NCBI RefSeq assembly: GCF_000238255.3
Contig: NZ_CP011039.1
Span: 2,219,001-2,283,000 of the forward strand
Length of the DNA: 64,000 nt
Direction of reading: 5' to 3'
Origin: Pseudoalteromonas spongiae UST010723-006
GTDB taxonomy: Bacteria > Pseudomonadota > Gammaproteobacteria > Enterobacterales > Alteromonadaceae
The notes beneath the pieces are model-generated. The model saw only the letters and a list, made by a program, of their open reading frames with translations, did not search any database and was not told the DNA's origin. Shown here in pieces: positions 45,944 to 53,784 of this stretch. Within the stretch, counting starts at the first letter, position 1; every line of letters starts with the position of its first letter. The position numbers and the translations under genes were made by a program.

Positions 45944-46855
45944 CTACCTAGCTAATTCCCTTAGCATATTCACTGATGGTGCAAAAAATGCCGCACCAAA
46001 ATCACTTTTCGCAAACTCTAGCCACATATCTGGGCCATTATCATCAATGTAGCCTAAACGGTGTTTGAGAAGCGTTTGAAACGCATAGCCATTGTTTGCA
46101 CAGCTAATAAATAAAAAGCCCTGTTGGTTAATATCAGCAAATGGCATGCCTTGATTTAAAAATAATGCATTGCCATGGTCATCGTAAAGTTCTGTACGAG
46201 CACTATGACTGTTTTCCGGAGCGCAGCTAACCGCTTGGTTAGAATTAGCCATTCGACCCATTACAATTTCTTGTTCAGCTTTTGAGATTTCTTGCCATGC
46301 CTTTAAATCATAACGATAACGCTGCACATGAATATAACTGCCTGCAGAAAATGCAACGTCTTCATCCCCCACTAAAGCAACAAGCTGCTTTTTGCGACCA
46401 TGGGGATTGGCAACACCATAAATAAAGCCATTTAGGTCACGACCATCTAAATAATGAAAACACTTAACTTGGTCAATCAGCTCAATATCACCACTCAGTA
46501 ATTCAATCACTTCCATCACAAACAAATGAACTACATCAAGACGATCTGCCCTAATTTGAATCATTAAATCTATTGGACGTGACGGCGTAGCATGCTCAAT
46601 ATGTTCAAATTGTGGAAAGCCTGCCAAGGTTTTTGGCATTTTACTGGGGTAAATATGTGGCCAGAATTGCGAACCTATCGCCACAACACACGACACAAGC
46701 GCTTCTGAAAATTCGTGATCAAACCGCTCTTGCATATCAATAATACTTGCCAATTTTTTCGACAAGCTGAGTTCTTGGCCATCTAATACATTTAAAAATA
46801 AATGCACACCATGTAAATTGGCTTCAGCACAAACTCCTGATTGCGCTTGTGGCAT
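45944..46855 (-). CDS. DyP-type peroxidase homologue with altered distal heme site
   Basis: The 303-residue protein aligns by eye through its length with the dye-decolorising peroxidase TyrA of Shewanella. It has SGVCAEANLHGVHLFLN, FHYLDGRDLNGF, YIHVQRYRYDLKAW and an FFAPSV ending. The proximal heme ligand is kept (His217 in ENSHSAR). The hallmark GXXDG reads GFIYG, with Tyr146 replacing the catalytic Asp. The distal Arg position, before QxMP, is Asn234. Normal peroxidase chemistry is therefore doubtful. It follows fbpC by 14 bases as last gene of an iron(III) transporter operon. There is no signal peptide, so it is cytoplasmic. Confidence 0.85.
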   Translation of the reverse strand: MPQAQSGVCAEANLHGVHLFLNVLDGQELSLSKKLASIIDMQERFDHEFSEALVSCVVAIGSQFWPHIYPSKMPKTLAGFPQFEHIEHATPSRPIDLMIQIRADRLDVVHLFVMEVIELLSGDIELIDQVKCFHYLDGRDLNGFIYGVANPHGRKKQLVALVGDEDVAFSAGSYIHVQRYRYDLKAWQEISKAEQEIVMGRMANSNQAVSCAPENSHSARTELYDDHGNALFLNQGMPFADINQQGFLFISCANNGYAFQTLLKHRLGYIDDNGPDMWLEFAKSDFGAAFFAPSVNMLRELAR

Positions 46856-46869
46856 AGCGGGTTTCCTAC

Positions 46870-47928
46870 TTAATTGTTATTAGTATAAGCGAAATAATTA
46901 ACCAAATGCGGACGAACATCAATAGCTAATCGCTGACCATAAGCATAGCGCTGATGTTGCGCGCATGGAATTTCAAGTTCTTGTTGCCCTAGTTTTACAC
47001 GACATAAATAGCGGTTACCAACAAAACGGCTCGCAACAAACTCGCCTACTCCTTGTTCGTTTTCGCTTAAAGTTAAATATTGAGGCTTTAAGTATATACA
47101 GCCTTTTCCTGACACTTCATTTTGGTCATTGGTAACAGGTTCAAGTGAAGTAATGGTACCAAACTCAGTTTTAAATTCAGTGCTCGATGTCGCTTCTGCA
47201 TCGATAAAAATACCAGCACTTAAAAATGCCGCAACACCTTTTGTCGCAGGTTTGCGATAAAGTGCTTCTGCTGTGCCCAATTGTGCAATTTTGCCCTCTT
47301 CCATGATCGCCAATTTATCAGCAAAGGCAAAAGCTTCCTCTTTGGAATGGGTTACAAAAATAGCGGAAACTTGCTGATCTTTAATAATACGGCGAATATC
47401 ATCAATTAATTGAAAGCGTACTTGGTGATCGATATTGGAAAATGGTTCATCAAGCAATAATAAACTCGGTTTATATGCCAGTGCGCGAGCAATGGCCACG
47501 CGCTGTTGCTGACCACCAGATAATTGGTGAGGATATCGCTCGGCAAATGCCTCTAGCTTAATCAGTGACAGCATTTCTTTAACACGCTCGTTGCGTACAC
47601 TCGAGGATTCTTTGTGTAAGCCAAACGCAATGTTTTGCTCAACGGTTAAATGAGGAAACAACGCATAGTCTTGAAACATCATACCGATATTGCGCTCTTG
47701 TGGCGGCACATAAAGCGAATCACCGTTAACCGCAACTTGCGCAATCGAAATATCGCCTTTGCTAGGTTTCAACAAGCCAGCAATTGCTTTTAACGTGGTG
47801 GTTTTGCCACAGCCACTTGCACCGAGTAAACACACAATTTCATTGTCTTTTACCTGCAATGACAAATCTTTTAAGATCGGTTTGCCATTGTAGCTATATT
47901 CTAAATTGTTAATCGACAAATTACTCAT
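46870..47928 (-). CDS. fbpC: Iron(III) ABC transporter ATP-binding protein
   Basis: The 352-residue ATPase powers ferric iron import through FbpB. It has Walker A LLGASGCGKTTTLK, the Q-loop in MMFQDYALFPHLTV, signature LSGGQQQRVAIARAL, Walker B LLLLDEPFSNID and switch FVTHSKEEAF. The C-terminal 110 residues form a TOBE-type regulatory domain, common in FbpC. It overlaps fbpB by 8 bases and precedes the DyP homologue by 14. Confidence 0.9.
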   Translation of the reverse strand: MSNLSINNLEYSYNGKPILKDLSLQVKDNEIVCLLGASGCGKTTTLKAIAGLLKPSKGDISIAQVAVNGDSLYVPPQERNIGMMFQDYALFPHLTVEQNIAFGLHKESSSVRNERVKEMLSLIKLEAFAERYPHQLSGGQQQRVAIARALAYKPSLLLLDEPFSNIDHQVRFQLIDDIRRIIKDQQVSAIFVTHSKEEAFAFADKLAIMEEGKIAQLGTAEALYRKPATKGVAAFLSAGIFIDAEATSSTEFKTEFGTITSLEPVTNDQNEVSGKGCIYLKPQYLTLSENEQGVGEFVASRFVGNRYLCRVKLGQQELEIPCAQHQRYAYGQRLAIDVRPHLVNYFAYTNNN

Positions 47929-49567
47929 GAGATGCTTTAGCTTCCATAGTGTTATTAACTAAATATAAAGGGATTAAACCGACAAGTACGATAAATAACG
48001 CCGACACTGAGGCAAGCTCAAGTTGCTCATCACTGACGTATTGGAAAACATAGGTTGCCAGCGTTTCAAAGTCAAAAGGGCGTAATAACAGTGCCGCAGG
48101 TAACTCTTTCATACATTCAATAAATACAATTAAACCAGCAGTAAGCATACCGCGCTTAAGCAGTGGCATATGCACTCGGCGCAAGGTATTGCCTGCACTT
48201 ACGCCCATTGAATGACTTGCCATATCGAGCGATGGTGAAATACGCGCATAGCTAGATTCAATGGCACCTTGTGAAATCGCATAAAAGCGCACTACGTAAG
48301 CAAACATTAAGGCAAAAATAGAACCACTAAACAACAATCCTGGTTCGGCAAACCACTGTGTTGATTCGGCAAAAATATTGAGCTGTTGATCAAGTGCGGT
48401 GAGCGGCAGTAGCACTGCTATTGCTAATACGGTGCCAGGCAATGCATAACCAGTACTGGCAACTTTGCCTGGCACACCTGCCCAGCGCGATAAGCTTGAA
48501 CGTTGATAGAAATTCACCAGCACACTTAAAGCAACGCAAACGAAACTAACGATTAGCGCTATTTTTAAGCTCTGCCAAGCATATAAAAACGCATCGCTAT
48601 TGAACGCTTCACTAAAATAGCTCACTGCGTAGCTCATCAAAATAAGAATTGGCAGCACAAACCCAGCAAAAAGTATTAATGCACAATAGGCTGTTGCTAA
48701 CCATGCTGATTTTCCCGATAGGTAATAAAGCGGTCCGTTATTTTCGCTTGCACCACGTTCAAATACCGCTTGGTTGCGTCGGCTAAATTTCTCTACGCCT
48801 ATCACGACAAACAAAAACAGTAACATAATGCCGGAGATTTTCGCTGCCGCCGTGAGTGAATAGTAACCAAGCCAGGTATCGTATACTGCCGTTGTCAGGG
48901 TACTTACTGCAAAATAATTTACCGTTGCAAAATCAGCCATTGATTCCATGCTGATAAGTGCTAATGCCGCAGCAATTGCGCCACGCCCTAACGGAATCGA
49001 TACTTTAAAAAAGCTTTTAACAGGCGAGTAACCCATTACTTGGCTGGCCTGAACTAATTTATAAGATTGCTCTTTAAGTGCGGTTTTAAAAATCAAAAAT
49101 AAATATGGATATAGCACTAATGCAATCATTACGATTGCACCGCCGAGCGTGCGAATATCAAAAAACCAATAATCACTCGGTGATTGCCAGCCAAAAACCG
49201 CGCGCAACCATGACTGAATGGGGCCCGCATAATCAAATAAGTCGGTATAAATATAGGCGATAATATAAGTTGGCATTGCAAGTGGTAGCATCAATGCCCA
49301 CTCAAAATGCTTTTTACCGGGAAAGTCACTGTAGGCACAAAGCCATGCTAGTGGCAACGCAATCACACAACTGAGCAAGCAGACGCCAAAAATCAACACT
49401 ATGGTATTAAAGGTGTAATCCCACAATACTGTTTGTTTTAAGTGTTCAAAGACTTCCTTATCAGGCTGGAAGGATTCAAAAATCAGGAACAATAACGGAA
49501 GCGACAGGCAAAAGCCTGTCGCGAAAGCAATAAACTGCCATTTAGACAGTGAAAAATTAAGGCGCAT
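47921..49567 (-). CDS. fbpB: Iron(III) ABC transporter permease, fused double domain
   Basis: The 548-residue permease has about twelve membrane helices in two similar halves, each with a binding-protein-dependent transport loop. The first half has QASQVMGYSPVKSFFKVSIPLGR, shown here by its core VMGYSPVKSFFKVSIPLGRG. The second has MASHSMGVSAGNTLRRVHMP. These EAA-type loops contact FbpC. Two-domain permeases are typical of the FbpB/HitB/FutB ferric iron family. Its start shares the final base of fbpA, so the operon is coupled throughout. Confidence 0.92.
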   Translation of the reverse strand: MRLNFSLSKWQFIAFATGFCLSLPLLFLIFESFQPDKEVFEHLKQTVLWDYTFNTIVLIFGVCLLSCVIALPLAWLCAYSDFPGKKHFEWALMLPLAMPTYIIAYIYTDLFDYAGPIQSWLRAVFGWQSPSDYWFFDIRTLGGAIVMIALVLYPYLFLIFKTALKEQSYKLVQASQVMGYSPVKSFFKVSIPLGRGAIAAALALISMESMADFATVNYFAVSTLTTAVYDTWLGYYSLTAAAKISGIMLLFLFVVIGVEKFSRRNQAVFERGASENNGPLYYLSGKSAWLATAYCALILFAGFVLPILILMSYAVSYFSEAFNSDAFLYAWQSLKIALIVSFVCVALSVLVNFYQRSSLSRWAGVPGKVASTGYALPGTVLAIAVLLPLTALDQQLNIFAESTQWFAEPGLLFSGSIFALMFAYVVRFYAISQGAIESSYARISPSLDMASHSMGVSAGNTLRRVHMPLLKRGMLTAGLIVFIECMKELPAALLLRPFDFETLATYVFQYVSDEQLELASVSALFIVLVGLIPLYLVNNTMEAKASHE

Positions 49568-50568
49568 TAAAGATCAAATTTTACCTCGTCGATTAGCTTC
49601 AATGCCAATGGACGGTATTCACTTACCTTTGTTAATGGCAGTGCATCTTCCTTAAATTTGCCCCAAGACGCCACTAACTCAGACACTTCAACATCCGTCT
49701 TTACCGGATATTCCATATTCACTGAAGCATACATACTCTGAGCTTTGTTGTCAGTCATAAATTCGATTAATTTTAATGCGTTAGTCGTATTTTTACCATG
49801 CTTGGTTAAAACTGCACCAGATACATTGATATGTGAGCCACGATCTTGCTGATTTGGGAAGTTAATGTACACAGACTCAGCCCAAGGCACTTGCTTTGGA
49901 TCGTTCAGCATTTTACCAAAGTAATAACTGTTACCGAGCGCTACATCACACAAGCCCTCTTTTACTGCTTTTACTTGTGCACGGTCGTTACCTTGTGGCT
50001 TACGTGCTAGGTTTGCTTTTAAGCCCTTTAACCACGCTCGCGCTTCTGCTTCGCCATGATGCGCAATCATAGAAGCAACTAAGCCCAAGTTATAAGGGTG
50101 CTTACCTGAACGCATACAAATTTTGCCTTTGTATTCAGGTTTAGCGAGATCTTCATAGGTTAACGTGTCTAACTTACCAACACGCTCTTTAGACGAGTAA
50201 ACATTACGTACACGTTTAGTCAGTGCAACCCAATTTCCTTCGTCATCACGAAATTGCTTTGGTACATTTTTTTCGATTACGTTACTTTTAATCGGTTGCA
50301 CTAAGCCTTCATCTTCAAGCTGTAACAGCGCACTAAAGTTAGACGTAAGCACCATATCGGCTTTCGTGTATTTACCTTCTTTTTTAAGTTTTTCAATTAA
50401 ACCTTTTTTGGCAAAAACAACTTTTGTTTCAATACCTGTCTCTTTTGTGAACTCTTGCAGAATAGGTTCAATTAAAAAGCCCTGACGATAAGAGTAAATA
50501 TTAACAACATCTTTTGCTGCAACTTCACCAGCTGCTAGCAGTGCGAGTAATGCGATTGCTTTTTTCAT
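49567..50568 (-). CDS. fbpA: Iron(III) ABC transporter substrate-binding protein
   Basis: This periplasmic ferric-binding protein has 333 residues and a signal peptide (MKKAIALLALLAAGEVAA). The start of the mature domain, DVVNIYSYRQGFLIEPILQEF, resembles FbpA/FutA/Idi proteins, whose tyrosines hold Fe(III). A paired tyrosine region ALGNSYYFGKML is present, as is KRVRNVYSSKERVG. Clade membership, not just family 1 folding, supports iron. It is the first gene of fbpA-fbpB-fbpC-dyp, and a partial Fur-like site overlaps the leader. Confidence 0.9.
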   Translation of the reverse strand: MKKAIALLALLAAGEVAAKDVVNIYSYRQGFLIEPILQEFTKETGIETKVVFAKKGLIEKLKKEGKYTKADMVLTSNFSALLQLEDEGLVQPIKSNVIEKNVPKQFRDDEGNWVALTKRVRNVYSSKERVGKLDTLTYEDLAKPEYKGKICMRSGKHPYNLGLVASMIAHHGEAEARAWLKGLKANLARKPQGNDRAQVKAVKEGLCDVALGNSYYFGKMLNDPKQVPWAESVYINFPNQQDRGSHINVSGAVLTKHGKNTTNALKLIEFMTDNKAQSMYASVNMEYPVKTDVEVSELVASWGKFKEDALPLTKVSEYRPLALKLIDEVKFDL

Positions 50569-50584
50569 ATTCTAGAACCATTAA

Positions 50585-50599
50585 TAAGAAGTATTATCA
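50585..50599 (-). promoter_or_regulatory. Partial Fur-box-like site upstream of fbpA
   Basis: On the minus strand, TGATAAT-A-CTTCTTA matches the Fur 7-1-7 consensus at all seven left and four of seven right positions. It lies 17-31 bases upstream of the fbpA ATG. It is weaker than the perfect box at 12317 but suits an iron transporter. Confidence 0.45.
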
Positions 50600-50707
50600 C
50601 TTGAATTGTATCTATCTGATATTGAATGTACAGCGTTAAATGCACTCAATTTAATTAAATGAAAACAATTTTCAGTTAGAAGAGCAAAAGACATTAGCGA
50701 ATTTAAC

Positions 50708-50725
50708 TGTAGGATATATCTCACA
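50708..50725. promoter_or_regulatory. GacA/UvrY/VarA-type upstream activation box
   Basis: On the minus strand, TGTGAGATATATCCTACA closely matches the 18-base GacA/UvrY site TGTGAGAGATCTCTTACA, and the plus strand reads TGTAGGATATATCTCACA. It is centred about 180 bases upstream of the inferred csrB start, a usual distance. BarA/UvrY-family response regulators activate CsrB/RsmZ RNAs from such boxes. Confidence 0.7.
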
Positions 50726-50883
50726 GAACACTCCTACTTATCTCAAAAAACTAGGTGCACACACGCACCCAAAATAGTTAACACTTTGTTTTATAAATAT
50801 ATAACCACGTCAAACTCTATATTTCAGCAATAAAACAAATTTACCAAGCCATTTTATATAGTTTTATTCAACAACCACTGCTC

Positions 50884-50889
50884 TAGAAT
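50884..50889 (+). promoter_or_regulatory. Likely -10 element of the csrB promoter
   Basis: TAGAAT lies 7 bases before the G at 50897, where the RNA is expected to begin with GTC. The -35 region is poor, which is normal for a promoter that depends on an activator. Confidence 0.5.
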
Positions 50890-50896
50890 TAACACT

Positions 50897-51201
50897 GTCA
50901 AAAGGAAATGGACTGAATTGACCTTACTTAGGATTAGTAAGCGGCAGGAGCTGGTAGGATTTACTAGATGGATTTTGGGCTAGGATGCCAAGGGAATTGA
51001 TGGTTTACAGGATGTGGACCTTAAACGGATTTTCTTACAGGATTGTAAATAGGATAGATGGATTGAGCACGGATTTAGCTCATTGACGAGTCATGTCAAA
51101 ATAGGGATATCAAGGATTGCACTAATCAAACAACGATATGTGCATAGCAGGACGCTAATAAGATTCCGTTAAGGCGCAGCTTTAAGCTGCGCTTTTTATT
51201 T
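50897..51201 (+). ncRNA. csrB: CsrB-family regulatory RNA (CsrA-sequestering)
   Basis: This gene-free stretch encodes about 300 bases of RNA with 18 GGA triplets in roughly 250 bases, often as AGGA or GGGA. Several lie in hairpin loops, for example CTTACT-TAGGATT-AGTAAG and TTACA-GGAT-TGTAA. It ends in an intrinsic terminator. This is the architecture of CsrB/CsrC/RsmY/RsmZ RNAs, which soak up the translational regulator CsrA. A GacA/UvrY box lies upstream and a TAGAAT -10 sits just before the 5' end. CsrA normally controls carbon storage, biofilm and motility. I see no ORF competing for the region. Confidence 0.9.
51171..51201 (+). terminator. Intrinsic terminator of csrB
   Basis: GCGCAGC (51174-51180) and GCTGCGC (51186-51192) form a GC-rich stem, extended by A-T pairs toward the loop and followed by TTTTTATTT. 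Confidence 0.9.
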
Positions 51202-51243
51202 GCCTAAAATTCACTTATCACGTTTTGAATATGCGCTTTAAGC

Positions 51244-51296
51244 CACTAATTTAATGCGTTTACCCTTTAGCTTTAGGAAATTGCTCATTTCTAAAA
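51244..51296 (-). pseudogene. Duplicated fragment of the downstream DTW gene's 3' end
   Basis: This stretch repeats the DTW gene end at 51338-51380. The first 27 bases match at all but two positions, then there is an indel, then an identical ATTTCTAAAA. On the minus strand it encodes an LKGKRIKLV tail, against LKGKRSKLV in the intact gene. It looks like a tandem duplication remnant. Confidence 0.5.
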
Positions 51297-51331
51297 ACAG
51301 CAATGCCAAACTTCAAATTTTAATCCCGTTA

Positions 51332-52021
51332 TTACGGCACTAATTTACTGCGCTTACCCTTTAGGTAAGCATTTCTAAAATCAATAAAGTGACGCTCTAA
51401 CTTTTGAGACGCATCAAGCTCTCCTGCAAGCTCCAACACCATAATGGCCACTTCAGCGGTACCCAATTGGTGCTCAAATGCGGCAACACGTAAATGATAT
51501 TCAGAGAGCTTTTCAGGGCTAATAGATAAAATCGGGAAACCGTCCAGATAAGGGCTTTTGCGAATCATTTTCTTCGCTTCACGCCAAGTACCATCTAAAA
51601 ATACAAATAACGGTTTTTTACCTGCAATACGACTGACCTGTTTAACAACCCGGTCTACTGGCATATTATCTTCAGGAAACACAATAAAGGGCTGGTATTT
51701 ATCACTTTGTAATAAATCTAAAAGCGCTTTATCAGGTTCCGTTCTATCCCAACGAAACGCATAATTGTCAGGCACAATATCAGCAATTAAACGTCCTGTA
51801 TTTGAGGGCTTAAAACTCTCATTGTGATACATCAGCAAACAAACTGCAGCATCACAATTTGCCTCTTCGATACCATCACAAATACATAAGGTTTCAGATA
51901 ACAAACAATGCTCACAGCGCGATAATTTTGAACCGCGCGCTTTATATTCACGCTTTGCTGCAGCGATCTGTTGTTGCCTAAGTGCTAATACTGAATTTTT
52001 CAATCGACCTCTCCCAAACAA
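51332..52021 (-). CDS. tapT: DTW-domain tRNA-uridine aminocarboxypropyltransferase
   Basis: DTW proteins place the acp group on uridine 47 of tRNA (acp3U), using S-adenosylmethionine. The 229-residue protein has the cysteine cluster SRCEHCLLSETLCICDGI (about residues 34-51) and the namesake FLDGTWREAKKMIRKSPYL. HLRVAAFEHQLGTAEVAI completes the family pattern. E. coli TapT (YfiP) is 232 residues. Another DTW subfamily member (TuaA-like) is possible, but length and the Cys start favour TapT. A degenerate copy of its 3' end lies just downstream. Confidence 0.82.
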   Translation of the reverse strand: MFGRGRLKNSVLALRQQQIAAAKREYKARGSKLSRCEHCLLSETLCICDGIEEANCDAAVCLLMYHNESFKPSNTGRLIADIVPDNYAFRWDRTEPDKALLDLLQSDKYQPFIVFPEDNMPVDRVVKQVSRIAGKKPLFVFLDGTWREAKKMIRKSPYLDGFPILSISPEKLSEYHLRVAAFEHQLGTAEVAIMVLELAGELDASQKLERHFIDFRNAYLKGKRSKLVP

Positions 52022-52086
52022 GCGGCGTATTCTAACGTTTTTTGGCGCTTTGAGCTAATACTAAGCCGATGTACAAAATCCAGACA

Positions 52087-52119
52087 ATAAAAAACCCAGC
52101 ACATTGGCTGGGTTTTTCT
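52087..52119 (-). terminator. Intrinsic terminator of lpdA
   Basis: AACCCAGC and GCTGGGTT (within 52090-52100 and 52107-52117) form a stem around ACATTG, flanked by A-run and T-run. It ends the pdhR-aceE-aceF-lpdA series on the minus strand. Confidence 0.88.
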
Positions 52120-52133
52120 AAAGAAGCACTAGA

Positions 52134-53558
52134 TTACTTCTTTTTAACTGCTTTTTTGTTTGGAAGGTCAGTGATTGAACCTTCGAAAATTTCAGCAGCT
52201 AGACCGATTGATTCGTTCAGTGTTGGGTGAGCGTGAATTGTTAACGCTAAGTCTTCACCATCTGCGCCCATTTCAACTGCTAGGCCGATTTCGCCAAGCA
52301 TTTCACCTGCGTTGATACCAACCATAGCACCACCGATAACGCGACCTGAGTCTTTATCGAAGATAAGCTTTGTTGAACCTTCAGTACGTGCTGAAGCGAT
52401 TGCACGGCCAGATGCTGCCCACGGGAATACCGCAGTTTCAATTTTAAGGCCTTGCTCTTTTGCTTCTTTCTCAGTTACACCTACCCATGCGATTTCTGGA
52501 TCTGTGTATGCGATTGAAGGAATACACTTAGGATCGAAGTAATGCTTCTTACCAGAGATAACTTCAGCAGCAACGTGTGCTTCATGAACCGCTTTGTGTG
52601 CAAGCATTGGTTGACCAACGATATCACCAATCGCAAAGATGTGGTTTACGTTTGTCTTCATTTGCTTGTCAGTGTTGATAAAGCCACGCTCATCAACTGC
52701 AACGCCTGCTTTTTCAGCGTCAAGTAGTTTACCATTCGGAGTACGGCCAACAGCAACAAGTACTTTGTCGTAACGAACAGCTTCAGCTGGTGCGTTTTTA
52801 CCTTCAAATGAAACGTATAGACCGTCTTCTTTCGCTTCAACAGCAACCACTTTAGTAGAAAGCATTACGTTGAACTTGTTCTTAACGTACTTTTGGTAAA
52901 TCTTGATAACGTCTTTATCAGCTGCTGGTACTAGTTGATCAGCAAATTCAACTACGTCGATTTGTGAACCTAGTGCACGGTAAACAGTACCCATCTCTAA
53001 ACCGATGATACCACCACCTAATACAAGTAGCTTTTCAGGAACGTCTTTAAGTTCAAGCGCGCCTGTTGAGTCAATTACACGATCATCTTCAGGGATGAAA
53101 GGTAGGTTTACAGGTTGAGAACCCGCAGCGATAATTGCATTATCGAAAGTAACAGTAGTTGTACCGTTTTCGCCTTCAACAGCAATGGTGTTAGAACCTG
53201 TGAATTTGCCGTAACCGTTAACTACGTTAACTTTACGCATTTTAGCCATGCCGTCTAGGCCGCCAGTAAGTTGACCAATTACAGACTCTTTCCATGAACG
53301 GATTTTGTCTAGGTCGATTTGAGGAGCACCGAAAGTAACACCGTGAGACGCCATTTCAGCTGCGTCATCAATTACTTTAGCTACGTGTAAAAGTGCTTTT
53401 GAAGGAATACAACCTACGTTTAAGCACACACCACCTAAAGTATTGCGTGATTCGATTAATGTTACATCTAAACCTAAATCAGCAGCACGGAATGCTGCAG
53501 AGTAACCACCAGGACCACCGCCTAGTACAACAACTTGAGTTTTGATTTCGTTGCTCAT
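52134..53558 (-). CDS. lpdA: Dihydrolipoamide dehydrogenase (E3)
   Basis: LpdA is the flavoprotein that reoxidises lipoyl groups for pyruvate, 2-oxoglutarate and glycine cleavage complexes, passing electrons to NAD. The 474-residue protein has the FAD site VVVLGGGPGGYSAAFRAADL, the redox disulfide GGVCLNVGCIPSKALLH, the NAD site LVLGGGIIGLEMGTVY and HAHPTLNESIGLAAE with the catalytic His. It is the last gene of the pdh cluster, 226 bases after aceF. A hairpin between them suggests lower or independent expression. Confidence 0.98.
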   Translation of the reverse strand: MSNEIKTQVVVLGGGPGGYSAAFRAADLGLDVTLIESRNTLGGVCLNVGCIPSKALLHVAKVIDDAAEMASHGVTFGAPQIDLDKIRSWKESVIGQLTGGLDGMAKMRKVNVVNGYGKFTGSNTIAVEGENGTTTVTFDNAIIAAGSQPVNLPFIPEDDRVIDSTGALELKDVPEKLLVLGGGIIGLEMGTVYRALGSQIDVVEFADQLVPAADKDVIKIYQKYVKNKFNVMLSTKVVAVEAKEDGLYVSFEGKNAPAEAVRYDKVLVAVGRTPNGKLLDAEKAGVAVDERGFINTDKQMKTNVNHIFAIGDIVGQPMLAHKAVHEAHVAAEVISGKKHYFDPKCIPSIAYTDPEIAWVGVTEKEAKEQGLKIETAVFPWAASGRAIASARTEGSTKLIFDKDSGRVIGGAMVGINAGEMLGEIGLAVEMGADGEDLALTIHAHPTLNESIGLAAEIFEGSITDLPNKKAVKKK

Positions 53559-53749
53559 GTTATTACCTTAACTGTTATTCGAACGGGATAATACGAGAAT
53601 TGTATCACCCAAACTCCTGCCTATTTATCTCAATTAACAAGACTTTGGGCAGATAAATTAATATTGCGCGAAATTCTAGCATTGCCGTTTACATATGTCG
53701 TGCAATTTTCAACAGATTTCGTTCAATTAATACTATTTGCTATAAACAA

Positions 53750-53773
53750 AACGCATAACCGAAGTTATGCGTT
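53750..53773 (-). terminator. UUCG-capped hairpin between aceF and lpdA
   Basis: On the minus strand, AACGCATAAC-TTCG-GTTATGCGTT is a perfect 10-base stem with a C(UUCG)G tetraloop, followed by TTGTTTATAG. It begins 11 bases after the aceF stop. The weak U-run suggests partial termination or a 3' stabiliser of aceEF mRNA. Confidence 0.65.
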
Positions 53774-53784
53774 AAGCTCTTTTC

